From the NCBI GenBank assembly GCA_003224235.1, contig QHYU01000148.1:1-56036 (forward strand): a DNA stretch of 56,036 nt, given 5' to 3'. This DNA is from Acidobacteriota bacterium (lineage in GTDB: Bacteria > Acidobacteriota > Terriglobia > Acidiferrales > UBA7541). Position numbers and translations under genes: made by a program. Of this stretch, positions 45,552 through 54,586 are shown in pieces. Every line of letters starts with the position of its first letter. Position 1 is the first letter of the stretch. The notes under the pieces are model-generated. The model ran no database searches, was not told the DNA's origin, and saw nothing but the letters and a program-made list of their open reading frames with translations.

Positions 45552-46985
45552 ATGATGCTCCTGGAACGAATTCACCTAATCGGGATCGGCGGCGCGGCAA
45601 TGGCTCCGCTAGCCGGGATGCTCAAAGAGCGCGGCTATCACGTCACCGGCTCTGACGCAAATGTGTATCCGCCCGCTTCAACTCTCCTGGAAGGGCTCTC
45701 CATTCCGTGGAAAGAAGGTTTCAGCGAGGATAATCTGAAGCCACCGCCCGACCTGGTCGTCGTTGGCAACGCTATCTCGCGCGGCAACCCAGAAGTGGAG
45801 TACGTGCTCGACCAAAAGATCGCGTATCGTTCGCTGCCCGAGGTGCTCAAAGAGTTTTTCCTGCCCGGCCACACCTCAATCGTCATTGCCGGCACGCACG
45901 GCAAGACAACGACCACCGCGATGCTCGCCTGGCTTTTCCAGGTCGCCGGACGCCGGCCGAATTTTCTGGTCGGGGGCGTGGCGGAGAATTTCGGCCGCAG
46001 CTATGCGCTGGGTGGCGGCGACGATTTCATCCTGGAAGGCGATGAGTACGATTCCGCGTTCTTCGACAAACAGCCAAAGTTTCTTCACTACCGCCCGGAC
46101 GAGCTAATCATCACCTCGCTCGAATTCGATCACGCCGACATTTATCCCGACCTAGCTGCCATCGACCTGCAATTTCGTCGCCTGGTCAATCTGATCCCGC
46201 GGCGCGGCCGCGTCGTCGCCTGGGGCGAGAGCCCCACGGTGGCTGGAGCAGTGGCCAAAGCCTTCTGCCCGGTGGAGACCTACGGCCTGGGCGGCGATGC
46301 GGACTGGGTAGCAGGCGATCTAGAGTTTCTCGAAGGGGCAATGCACTTCCGGGCGGCGCGACGCGGCGAGGAGATCGTCCGAGTTCGGTTACCCCTGTGC
46401 GGCCGCCACAACGTCATGAACGCGCTTGGAGCCATCGCCATCGCCCATGGGCACGGCATTGAGCGAGAAGCGATCGAAGAGGCGCTGCGGACTTTTCGCA
46501 GCGTGCGCCGACGGATGGAAGTCAGGGGCGAGGCCGGCGGGGTGATCGTGGTAGATGATTTCGCTCACCACCCCACGGCCATCCGCATGACCCTTGACGC
46601 CGCTCGAAGCCGCTGGCCCCGGCGGCGCCTGGTGGCCGCCTTCGAGCCGCGGTCGAACACGATGCGACGGAAAGTCTTCGAGTCTGAGCTGAGTGAGGCT
46701 CTTGCCGCGGCCGATGTGGCAGCAATCGGCCCGGTCAACCGCGCGCAGCTACTCTCCGACGCCGAGCGCCTTTCGCCGGAACGTGTCGCCCAGCAATTAC
46801 GGGCATGGGGCCGGCTCGCTGAGGCGTTTGCCTCAGCTGCAGAGATTGCCGAGTTCCTTGCTGCAGAGCTCAAGCCTGGGGATGTCGTCCTGGTGATGTC
46901 CAACGGCAGCTTTGACGGCCTGTGCGAGAAGCTGCTGGAGCGGCTCGGGGCAGCCCAAAACACGCCCGCGCGCGCCAATCCGTAG
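45552..46985 (+). CDS. mpl: UDP-N-acetylmuramate:L-alanyl-gamma-D-glutamyl-meso-diaminopimelate ligase
   Basis: This 477-residue Mur ligase attaches recycled murein tripeptide to UDP-MurNAc with ATP. It has IHLIGIGGAAMAPLAGMLKE, the P-loop VIAGTHGKTTTTAMLAWLF, ILEGDEYDSAFFDKQPKF (a distinguishing Mpl block), TSLEFDHADIYPDLAAI and VVDDFAHHPTAIRMTL. The EGDEYDSAFFDK sequence separates Mpl from MurC. It follows ldcA and precedes an M61 peptidase gene by nine bases. TAAAAT at 45533-45538 may be a -10 box. Confidence 0.95.
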   Translation: MMLLERIHLIGIGGAAMAPLAGMLKERGYHVTGSDANVYPPASTLLEGLSIPWKEGFSEDNLKPPPDLVVVGNAISRGNPEVEYVLDQKIAYRSLPEVLKEFFLPGHTSIVIAGTHGKTTTTAMLAWLFQVAGRRPNFLVGGVAENFGRSYALGGGDDFILEGDEYDSAFFDKQPKFLHYRPDELIITSLEFDHADIYPDLAAIDLQFRRLVNLIPRRGRVVAWGESPTVAGAVAKAFCPVETYGLGGDADWVAGDLEFLEGAMHFRAARRGEEIVRVRLPLCGRHNVMNALGAIAIAHGHGIEREAIEEALRTFRSVRRRMEVRGEAGGVIVVDDFAHHPTAIRMTLDAARSRWPRRRLVAAFEPRSNTMRRKVFESELSEALAAADVAAIGPVNRAQLLSDAERLSPERVAQQLRAWGRLAEAFASAAEIAEFLAAELKPGDVVLVMSNGSFDGLCEKLLERLGAAQNTPARANP

Positions 46986-46994
46986 GGCGTCGCG

Positions 46995-48794
46995 ATGAGG
47001 CACCTCCACCGCTTACGGGCAGGTGAGCGCGTCGGCCGAAGCGCTCGCCCCTTCATCCTGCTGGCCTTCTCATTCGGGTTCGCGCTGCCCGCGCGCGCCA
47101 CAATTGACTACCGCGTCGGGGTTTCTGAGCCGGAACGACATCTGTTCCGAGTCGTGATGGTGATTCCCGAGGTGCGCCGGGAAGTCACCGTACGGCTTCC
47201 AGCCTGGAATGCGCTCTATCAGGTGCACAAGCAGTCGTGGCGGATCACTGGAGCCGGGACGGTGGTGGTTCAGTACTCGACCTACTGGGACGAACCAGGC
47301 CCTTTCAGCTCACAGTTGAATTCGACGCACTGCTTTGTGAACCTGGCCACCATCCTTTTCTACGTGCAAGAGCGCCGGAGCGAAGACATACGAATCCTTT
47401 TCCATCACCTGCTTGATACTTGGCGTGTCGCTCTGGCCCTGAAGCTACAAGATCCGGGCGCCGAGCGCGCAGGCGCTCCGATGGCGGCTAAGCCCACGAC
47501 GGCCATGCGCGAAAGCGGGCCGTACCTCGCGCCAAACTACGACGCCCTGGTGGACGCCCCGGTCGAAATGGGCGTGTTCGAAGAATTCTCCCTCAATGGA
47601 ATCAGCCCACCGGTTCGAGTGGTGGTTCACGGCGAGCGGTCGTCCGACTCAACTCGAGACCACATCCTAAGCACCTTGCGGCCCATCATCGCTTACGAAA
47701 CCCAACTGATGGGCGGCGCCCCCTATGAGGAGTATCTGTTCATTTATCACATTGGCGCGCCGGCTGAAGGAGCGGGTGGCGGCATGGAGCATGCCAACTC
47801 GACGGCGATTTCCATCGATTCAATTGGTGCGCTCTCCGGCGTCACGGCCCACGAATTCTTTCACCTGTGGAACGTCAAGCGCATCCGGCCGGCCTCGCTC
47901 GAGCCGGTGGACTACGCGCGCGAGCAGTGGACACGCGCCTTGTGGTTCGCCGAGGGAGTCACCAGCACCTACGGCTCCTACACTTTGGTGCGCAGCGGCC
48001 TGTGGACCCGAAAGCAGTTTTATGAGGATTTGGCTGGCCAAATTACCGAGCTCGAATTGCGGCCCGCGCGCCGCTGGAAAAGCGTCGAGGAGGCCAGCCT
48101 CGATGCGTGGCTCGAGAAATACTCGCTCTACCGCGGACCGGAATTCAGCGTCTCCTACTACAACAAAGGCCAGCTCATCGGCGTGCTGCTCGATATCCTG
48201 ATTCGCGATGCCACCGACAACCGCGCGAGCCTCGACAACGTCTTGCGCGCGCTCAATGAGAACTTCGCCCGGCGCGGCCGCTTTTATCGAGATAGCGCCG
48301 ACATCCGCGCCGCGGCTGAAGAAGTCGCAGGGCGCAACCTCCAGGAGTTTTTCGCGCGGTACGTTGCCGGCACAGATGAGCTCCCCAGCGCCGAATATCT
48401 GGCCCGCGCCGGCCTGGTATTGAAGTCGCTCGGGCGGTCGCGGGCGGAGTTTGGTTTCTGGGTAGGGCGCGGTCCCGACGGCGCCAGTGTCGCCACAGCG
48501 ATCGATCCGGGCAGCCCCGCCGAGCGCGCCGGCGTGCGCGAAGGCGACGTCCTGGTCGAGCTCAATGGCGCCGCTTTTCCTCGACATCCGGACCGCTGGT
48601 TGCGTGAACACCGTCCCGGCGAGACCGTGCGACTGCGCATCCGCCGCGATGGCCTGGAAAGGGAAGTGTCCTTTGGGCTTGGCGAGCGCCAGGAACACAT
48701 GTACCAGATCGAAGAAGAGGCCAAGCCCACGGCCAAGCAGCGCCGCATCCTCGAAGGCCTGCTCCGCGGCACGACCGACGCGCGGCAGCCCTAG
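46995..48794 (+). CDS. M61-family aminopeptidase with PDZ domain
   Basis: This 599-residue exported protein (signal peptide FILLAFSFGFALPARA) has the M61 (glycyl aminopeptidase) N-terminal beta domain. A zinc peptidase domain follows, with GMEHANSTAISID, the HExxH site His286-Glu287-His290 in AHEFFHLWNVKRIRP, and the third ligand in WFAEGVTSTYGSYT. The C-terminal PDZ domain (about residues 490-575) has AIDPGSPAERAGVREGDVLV. It probably degrades peptides in the periplasm. It is likely cotranscribed with mpl. Confidence 0.92.
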   Translation: MRHLHRLRAGERVGRSARPFILLAFSFGFALPARATIDYRVGVSEPERHLFRVVMVIPEVRREVTVRLPAWNALYQVHKQSWRITGAGTVVVQYSTYWDEPGPFSSQLNSTHCFVNLATILFYVQERRSEDIRILFHHLLDTWRVALALKLQDPGAERAGAPMAAKPTTAMRESGPYLAPNYDALVDAPVEMGVFEEFSLNGISPPVRVVVHGERSSDSTRDHILSTLRPIIAYETQLMGGAPYEEYLFIYHIGAPAEGAGGGMEHANSTAISIDSIGALSGVTAHEFFHLWNVKRIRPASLEPVDYAREQWTRALWFAEGVTSTYGSYTLVRSGLWTRKQFYEDLAGQITELELRPARRWKSVEEASLDAWLEKYSLYRGPEFSVSYYNKGQLIGVLLDILIRDATDNRASLDNVLRALNENFARRGRFYRDSADIRAAAEEVAGRNLQEFFARYVAGTDELPSAEYLARAGLVLKSLGRSRAEFGFWVGRGPDGASVATAIDPGSPAERAGVREGDVLVELNGAAFPRHPDRWLREHRPGETVRLRIRRDGLEREVSFGLGERQEHMYQIEEEAKPTAKQRRILEGLLRGTTDARQP

Positions 48795-49034
48795 AAACAG
48801 AAAAGAGAGCGAAACTAAAGCCAGCTCATTAGTCGTTTCATACCTGACCTGCATGCCGCTTCCGTCAGCGCACGGCATGCAATGTCTCGGCTCAAGCCGC
48901 GCTGCGCTTGGCCGCGGCTACGTTAGCGACGCGGAACGCCGGAGGATCTTAGGACGGAAGGTGGTTCATCTTCCCTTTCGCATTTTCTATTTTAGTTTTT
49001 AATCGCTCACGAACTGTGGTTTGATTCTGGCCGC

Positions 49035-49751
49035 ATGATTCGCGCGACGATCGTCACCATCTTCCTTGCGCTTTACACCTTGGTGCTCGGCTTGCCATTG
49101 ATCCTATGCTCGTTTCTGACCGGTTCGGTGGACTTACTCTATCGTGTCAGCCTGGCCGCGGTTTTGTTCATCATGCGCGCGGTCGGCGTGCGCGTGCGCG
49201 TCGAGGGCCTGGAGAATATCCCGCCCGCGGTATGTCTTTTCGTGGCTAACCACTCCAGTAACGCCGACCCTCCCGCCGTTGTTGGCGCCATTCCCCGGCG
49301 TATTTCCATTCTGGCGAAAGACTCGCTGTTCCGGATTCCCTTTGTTTCCTGGGCATTCCGCTTGGCGCGTTTCGTTCCAGTGAACCGCACCAACCGCGAG
49401 GCGGCCGTCGCCAGCGTGGACAGAGCTACCGAGTACCTGGAGCAGGGCGTCTCATTCCTGGTTTATCCGGAAGGCACGCGCAGTGCGGACGGGCGTCTGC
49501 TTCCCTTTAAGAAGGGTTCGTTTGTGATGGCCATCAAGGCGGGGGTTCCGGTGGTGCCGATTTCAGTTGTGGGAGCGCATCACATCCTGCGCAAAAATGA
49601 GTTCGCCATCCACCCCGGCGAGATCCTAGTGAAATTTAGTCCGGCGATTGATGCCTCAGCCTACAAGCTAGCGCAACGCGACGCGCTCGCCGCGCATGTC
49701 CACGCCGCGGTGGCCGCGGGCCTGCCCCCGGACCAGCAGCCGAAAGCGTAA
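49035..49751 (+). CDS. plsC: 1-acyl-sn-glycerol-3-phosphate acyltransferase
   Basis: This 238-residue membrane enzyme adds the second acyl chain to make phosphatidic acid. An N-terminal membrane segment (IFLALYTLVLGLPLIL) is followed by the HX4D catalytic motif NHSSNADPP, the substrate block FVPVNRTNREAAV and the acceptor-binding FLVYPEGTRSADG, then KKGSFVMAIKAGVPVVPISV. The gene is preceded by a 240-base gap and converges with the NtrC-type regulator. Confidence 0.92.
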   Translation: MIRATIVTIFLALYTLVLGLPLILCSFLTGSVDLLYRVSLAAVLFIMRAVGVRVRVEGLENIPPAVCLFVANHSSNADPPAVVGAIPRRISILAKDSLFRIPFVSWAFRLARFVPVNRTNREAAVASVDRATEYLEQGVSFLVYPEGTRSADGRLLPFKKGSFVMAIKAGVPVVPISVVGAHHILRKNEFAIHPGEILVKFSPAIDASAYKLAQRDALAAHVHAAVAAGLPPDQQPKA

Positions 49752-49856
49752 GCCAGCGAGTGTGTAGAGGCACGCGCCAACAAGCTCGCCCCGGCGACTC
49801 CCCCGAAGCGCGGAAATGGCGGGCCGTTGTCCGAACGAGGGGGGAATATTGACCGC

Positions 49857-51245
49857 TTAATTCTCAAGGCCGAGCGAGCGAATCTTGTTCAGCAGGGTCT
49901 TATAGGAGACACCCAGCTTTTCCGCGGCGCGGGTTTTGTTCCATTTAGATTCGCGCAGCGCGGCCCCGATCTTGAATCGCTCGACGTGCTCGATCGCTCG
50001 CTGACTCACTACTTGCAGCGTTCCTTCCCACTGAAAGCTTTCGTCCAGCATGTCGCTGGGTAACTGGCCATTGACGGGACGCGGGGAGGGAAGTTGAAAG
50101 GCGGCGGCATTAATCGCGCCGCTGTCGGAGAGAATGGCGGCGCGCTCGATGGCGTTCTGCAATTCACGGACGTTTCCCGGCCAGGGATACGTGGTGAGGC
50201 GAGCCTTTGCGTCGGCAGTCAATTCCAGCGCCGGCTTGCGGAACTCCCGCCGGAAACGCTCGAGGAAGTATTCCGCCAGCAGCAGCACGTCTTCGCCGCG
50301 CGCGCGGAGCGGCGGAATGGTGATGGGCACGGCGGAAATGCGGAAGTAAAGGTCCTCACGAAAGCCTTTGCCTTCCACTGCGGCGCGGAGATCTTTGTTG
50401 GTGGCCGCCAGGATGCGGACGTCCACGTCCACCGGCTGCGTGCCGCCGACCCGATCGAACCGCCTCTCCTCGAGTACGCGCAGCAGCTTGGACTGGATGG
50501 CGAGCGGCAGCTCGCCGATCTCATCGAGAAAAATGGTGCCGCGGTGCGCCAACTCCATTTTGCCGATCTTGCGCGCGCCGGCGCCCGTGTAGGCCCCGCG
50601 CTCGTGGCCGAAGAGTTCGTTCTCCACCAGCCCCTCAGGAATTGCGGCGCAATTCAAAGCCACAAATGGCTGTTCGCGCCGCGGCGAAAGATGATGAATA
50701 GCGCGGGCAAAGAGTTCTTTGCCCGTGCCGCTTTCGCCCAGCAGCAAGACGGTGGAATCGGTTGCGGCCACGCGCTGGATCTGGTTGCTGGTTTCCTTCA
50801 TGGAAGCGTGTTCGCCGAGGATGCGCGGGAAGCCATAGCGCGCGGCATACTCCTCGCGGAGCAGGAGGTTTTCGCGCAGCAGTTCCTGCTGCTGCGCGGC
50901 GCGCTCGACCAGCAGCTTCAGGTGGTCCAGGTCCACCGGCTTCTGGATGAAGTCGAAGGCTCCGCCCTTCATCGCAGTTACGGCCTCTTCCACGGAGCCG
51001 AACGCGGTAATTAGGATGACCGGGATGGCCGGGTCGGCCTGCTTGGTTTCGCGCAGGATGTCCAGACCAGAGCAGCCAGGTAGCTTCAGGTCGGTGAGCA
51101 CCACCAGGTAGCGCCGCGCGCGAATTTTGTTGACCGCGGTTGAGCCATCGGCGGCGTCGTCCACAGTGTAGCCCGCGCGCTCGAGTGCCTTGCGCAGCAT
51201 GGTGCGTAGCTCATTTTTGTCCTCGACCAGAAGCAAAGGTTCCAT
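49857..51245 (-). CDS. sigma-54-dependent response regulator (NtrC family)
   Basis: This 462-residue regulator has a receiver domain (residues 1-115) with phospho-acceptor Asp52 in VLTDLKLPGCSG. The AAA+ sigma-54 domain has Walker A GESGTGKE, the RNA-polymerase-contacting GAYTGA (in RGAYTGAGARKIG) and GTIFLDEIGELPLAIQSKLL. The Fis-type helix-turn-helix at the C-terminus ends in RAAEKLGVSYKTLLNKIRS. It activates sigma-54 promoters when phosphorylated, most likely by the histidine kinase encoded two genes upstream. I chose ATG 51245 because it opens directly with the receiver strand. Confidence 0.94.
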   Translation of the reverse strand: MEPLLLVEDKNELRTMLRKALERAGYTVDDAADGSTAVNKIRARRYLVVLTDLKLPGCSGLDILRETKQADPAIPVILITAFGSVEEAVTAMKGGAFDFIQKPVDLDHLKLLVERAAQQQELLRENLLLREEYAARYGFPRILGEHASMKETSNQIQRVAATDSTVLLLGESGTGKELFARAIHHLSPRREQPFVALNCAAIPEGLVENELFGHERGAYTGAGARKIGKMELAHRGTIFLDEIGELPLAIQSKLLRVLEERRFDRVGGTQPVDVDVRILAATNKDLRAAVEGKGFREDLYFRISAVPITIPPLRARGEDVLLLAEYFLERFRREFRKPALELTADAKARLTTYPWPGNVRELQNAIERAAILSDSGAINAAAFQLPSPRPVNGQLPSDMLDESFQWEGTLQVVSQRAIEHVERFKIGAALRESKWNKTRAAEKLGVSYKTLLNKIRSLGLEN

Positions 51246-51522
51246 CGTTCTCTGAGGCCTATTTCTTTCTATCACGATCCCCGGGCGCTCCGATAAACTG
51301 CGGGGAGTTGATGTGTGCTGTCTGGTAGGGGGGTAAACCTTAGAGTCTTTTCCACAGCCACAGCCAATTGCCTGGAACTCAATTCGGCAAGATGAGCTTT
51401 TGGAAGGAATGACTCAACGGAGAGTGCTTGCGCCCTCAAGCCTGTACACTGACCGTGGACATTTCTGAGTTTTGCCTTTTGCCTTGACCCTTACTTGCTA
51501 CGGCCTATTCCGAGTTTCCCCG

Positions 51523-52110
51523 CTACTCTCGCCCCCAGCCAGGGTCGCCCCCGGCGCGGCGCAATTCGTCTTCGAGATCGGAGAGTGCTTGTTTGAGCCG
51601 GGCCACTTCCTGTTTCTTGTCGTTGATGGCCTTAAGATGGTTGTTGAGGTCGCTGCGGTCGTACTGCTCGCGAAGCGCCTTGTTGGGGTCGCTATAGTAC
51701 TGTTGTTGCATCAGGTTGTACTCGCGCTGGAGGATGTCGAGTTCCTTTTCCGCAGTGCGAAGCTTTCCCCGCGCTTCGGCGAAGCGCTTGCGCCAGTAGG
51801 CCTCGCCTTTGGTTTCTTCTGGCTGAGCTTCTTTCTCCTGGGCAGCCGGCGCTTTGCCCTCTGCGGCGTCGGGTGCCGCTGCCTTCGCCTGCGTCTCGGT
51901 AGACGGCGGAGCACTACCTACCACATTGACGCGGCCGGGCACGGTTGGAATGTTGTCGTTAGTGAAGACCTTGGCAGACTTGGGCTGGGTTTTCTTCTGC
52001 TCGCGCGCTTTCCGCGCCGCTTCCGCCACCGAGTCCTGCTGGGGTGAACCGTAGCAGAAAGGGAAAGCGAGTAGCAGAACGCTCAGCGACGAAAGAATCG
52101 GCTTCCGCAT
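51523..52110 (-). CDS. exported coiled-coil protein of unknown function
   Basis: This 195-residue protein has a signal peptide (ILSSLSVLLLAFPFCYGS) and a Pro/Ala-rich linker. A predicted coiled coil at about residues 105-190 (RKRFAEARGKLRTAEKELDI, ARLKQALSDLEDELRRAGG) follows. I do not recognise a named family. Its place between a histidine kinase and its presumed NtrC-type regulator suggests a part in the same envelope pathway, but this is inference. ATG 52110 follows GGCGGAGG closely, and the gene starts 40 bases after the kinase gene ends. Confidence 0.75.
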   Translation of the reverse strand: MRKPILSSLSVLLLAFPFCYGSPQQDSVAEAARKAREQKKTQPKSAKVFTNDNIPTVPGRVNVVGSAPPSTETQAKAAAPDAAEGKAPAAQEKEAQPEETKGEAYWRKRFAEARGKLRTAEKELDILQREYNLMQQQYYSDPNKALREQYDRSDLNNHLKAINDKKQEVARLKQALSDLEDELRRAGGDPGWGRE

Positions 52111-52150
52111 GGCCTCCGCCTTTCCTGCGCCTGCGAGCGCATTGCCGGCG

Positions 52151-53542
52151 TTACGGCCGGAGAGTACTCCCTTGAGTGTAGATGCCTGCGGGGGCCGAAT
52201 CAACTGCCTGGGGGTTTGCACGCTGCAAGGGTAGCCAAAGTATAAACTCAGCGCCGCCTTCGGGCTGGTTCCGTGCCTCGATCCCGCCTCCGTGCTGTAC
52301 GACGATCTTTAGGACCACGGCGAGGCCCAAGCCCGTGCCGTTGGCCTTGGTGGTATAGAACGGCAGAAAAATCTTGGGCAGGTCTTGGGCAGGTATCCCC
52401 GGGCCGTTATCGAAGATAGAAATGCGCTGCACGCCGTGCCCTGCGCTGCGATCCACCGCGCCGCGCAGCGTGACCCGCCCGCCAAACGGCTGCCCGGAAG
52501 CGGCCTCGGCAGCGTTGCGCGCCAGGTTGAGAATGGCCTGTCGCAGCAGGCCTTCGTCCCCGGAGACCTCGGCGAACTCGCCCTCGGTGGTCACCTCGAC
52601 TTGCGGAATGGCCTCGCGCACCTCCGCCACCACTCGCTCCACCACCGCCCGCACCGGAACTTCCTCATCCGCCAGTTCGAGCGGCCGGGCAAATTTCAAG
52701 AACTCGGTGACGACGTGCGTCAGTGCGCGTGTCTGATCGAGGATGCGCTCGGCGTGCTCGCCCAACTCCCCGCGGGCTTCGCTGCGGATCATCTGCGCGT
52801 AGCCGGAGATCGTTGCCAGAGCGTTTTTGAACTCGTGCGCGATGCCGGCGGAGAGCTCGCCCAATGCCGCGAGGTTTTCCTTCATGTGGATCTGCTTTTG
52901 CAGCAGGGTCAGTTCGGTCAGATCGCTGAGCAGGCAAAGCGCGCCGGCTACCTCGCGCGAGCCGCGGAGAATGGGGGAGATGGTCATACCCAATTGCCGG
53001 AGCTCGCTGGACGGGGTGGTGTACTCGATCTCTTCACGACGGAAGGTGCGGCCTTCGGCCAGGCAACAGGCCAGCATCCGCGATAGCGCCGAGTCCGGAC
53101 CTAACGCCTCCGTGTAGCGACGGTAGGCCAGCGACTGCACCCCCAGCGCGGTTTCTGCGGCGGGGTTGGCGCTGATGATCAAGCCGCTGGAATTCAGCAG
53201 CAGCAGGCCGGCGGGCATGTTGCGCGTTACCGCTTCACTCAAGCGTTCCGTCTGTTCGGCGCGCTCCTTGTCGAGCCGGTGCAGCCTTTCCAGTTCTTTT
53301 TCCTGCTCGCGCAGCTTCTGGATCACGGCCTGCATCGAGGCGGCCATGAACGCAGTGGGGCTATCTCCGCTCGGCTTAAGCGTACCTAGTTCATCGCTCG
53401 GCCCTTGCTCGCCACGACGCAGGTATCGCCGCAGCGCGTACGAAAACAAGAAGGCCCCGCCGATGACGAACAGGACGAACAGAATCGCTCCGCTCTTTAA
53501 CCACAGCGACTCGGAGCCCGGCACTTGTATTGCCACCATCAT
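52151..53542 (-). CDS. membrane-bound sensor histidine kinase (NtrB-like)
   Basis: This 463-residue kinase has one membrane segment (about 17-36), a helical linker, a PAS domain (about 104-215), and the HisKA helix with phospho-acceptor His236 in GIAHEFKNALATI. The HATPase domain has N-box LNLARNAAEAA, G1 IFDNGPGIPAQDL and G2 GTGLGLAVVLKIV. The single membrane pass with almost no periplasmic loop means it senses in the membrane or cytosol, as PilS- and NtrB-type kinases do. It lies 42 bases behind the prepilin peptidase gene, hinting at type IV pilus control. Confidence 0.93.
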   Translation of the reverse strand: MMVAIQVPGSESLWLKSGAILFVLFVIGGAFLFSYALRRYLRRGEQGPSDELGTLKPSGDSPTAFMAASMQAVIQKLREQEKELERLHRLDKERAEQTERLSEAVTRNMPAGLLLLNSSGLIISANPAAETALGVQSLAYRRYTEALGPDSALSRMLACCLAEGRTFRREEIEYTTPSSELRQLGMTISPILRGSREVAGALCLLSDLTELTLLQKQIHMKENLAALGELSAGIAHEFKNALATISGYAQMIRSEARGELGEHAERILDQTRALTHVVTEFLKFARPLELADEEVPVRAVVERVVAEVREAIPQVEVTTEGEFAEVSGDEGLLRQAILNLARNAAEAASGQPFGGRVTLRGAVDRSAGHGVQRISIFDNGPGIPAQDLPKIFLPFYTTKANGTGLGLAVVLKIVVQHGGGIEARNQPEGGAEFILWLPLQRANPQAVDSAPAGIYTQGSTLRP

Positions 53543-53584
53543 GCGCTTGCCTGTTCCTTATCGGCCATTTTCTTCTGGGTCCTC

Positions 53585-54415
53585 TCAACGGATTGCGAAG
53601 AAGGACTGGTACCATGCCAAGGCCGGCGTTCCGAAGAAAACCGTCAGCAGCGCGCCCGCGCCGAGAAATGTACCGAAGGGCAGCTCGTAATCCCGGCCCT
53701 TGCCTGCGAGCACGATCACTACCAATCCGATCACACTGCCCAGAAGCGACCCAACTAGAATCGTCAGCAATGTTCTCTTTACCCCCAGAAACGCCCCTGC
53801 CATGAACATCATCTTAACGTCGCCCAGGCCCATTCCTTCGCGCCCGCGCAGCCGGAAGTAGCCTTCCCCCACCAGCCAGAGCAGTCCGCCGCCGACAGCG
53901 GCGCCCAACAACGCATCGACGAGGGAAAGAACCGGGTCGGGCGGAGGAAAAGCAAACAGGCGATGCGACAGCCACAGCGCGGCGCCGTCCATCGGGCGCG
54001 CAAATAAACTGAGCGCGATGCCGAGGCCGAATCCCATGAAGTTGACCTTGTCGGGCAGGATGCGCCCGAGCACATCTGTAATCGTGAGCACAATGAGCAG
54101 GGAAGAGAACACAGCCCACTTTAAGGCTTCGACGCTAGCACCGAATGCGAGATAACACGCCACGAACAACAGAGCCGTCAGGAGCTCAACCGCTGGGTAC
54201 AGAACAGAAATCCGATTCTTGCAGTTGCGGCACTTACCTCCCAGCAACAGCCAGCTCAGCACCGGAATATTATCGTAGGGCTTGATCGGCGCGCGACATG
54301 CGGGACACCGCGACCCGGGGGACACCACCGACTCCTCCGCGGGGATGCGCCGGATGCAGACATTCAGGAAACTGCCAATCAGCAATCCCAAGATGAAAAC
54401 TGCGAAGGAAATCAC
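53585..54415 (-). CDS. pilD: type IV prepilin peptidase / N-methyltransferase
   Basis: This 276-residue polytopic enzyme cuts and methylates prepilins. The N-terminal methyltransferase part has GLLIGSFLNVCIRRIP and the zinc cysteines CPAC and CRNC. The peptidase part has the two catalytic aspartates in TITDVLGRILPD and GLGDVKMMFMAGAFLG. I chose GTG 54415 (VISFAVFILG) since the family starts right before the first membrane segment; a TTG eight codons upstream is possible. It heads the minus-strand cluster with the kinase and sigma-54 regulator. Confidence 0.92.
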   Translation of the reverse strand: MISFAVFILGLLIGSFLNVCIRRIPAEESVVSPGSRCPACRAPIKPYDNIPVLSWLLLGGKCRNCKNRISVLYPAVELLTALLFVACYLAFGASVEALKWAVFSSLLIVLTITDVLGRILPDKVNFMGFGLGIALSLFARPMDGAALWLSHRLFAFPPPDPVLSLVDALLGAAVGGGLLWLVGEGYFRLRGREGMGLGDVKMMFMAGAFLGVKRTLLTILVGSLLGSVIGLVVIVLAGKGRDYELPFGTFLGAGALLTVFFGTPALAWYQSFFAIR

Positions 54416-54541
54416 GGCTTCACTTTGCCACAAGCACAAATCAGCCTCAAGCGGCCACCGACCGCCCGTGCCCCATGCCTAACTCAAGAAGTTGTTTTAT
54501 CACTATCGCGGCTCACCCTGGGCCGGCCCCGTCGCACCGAT

Positions 54542-54570
54542 TTGACACTCCTGTGCCGCATCCCTATATT
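54542..54570 (+). promoter_or_regulatory. consensus promoter of the alpha/beta hydrolase gene
   Basis: TTGACA (54542-54547), 17 bases, TATATT (54565-54570). Transcription would start near 54577, ten bases before ATG 54587. Confidence 0.75.
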
Positions 54571-54586
54571 CGATGGTTCGATTCCT

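Noticed and set aside
54425-54586. 54-residue N-terminal extension of the alpha/beta hydrolase
   Set aside because: A consensus promoter lies within it, so the transcript would start after these codons.
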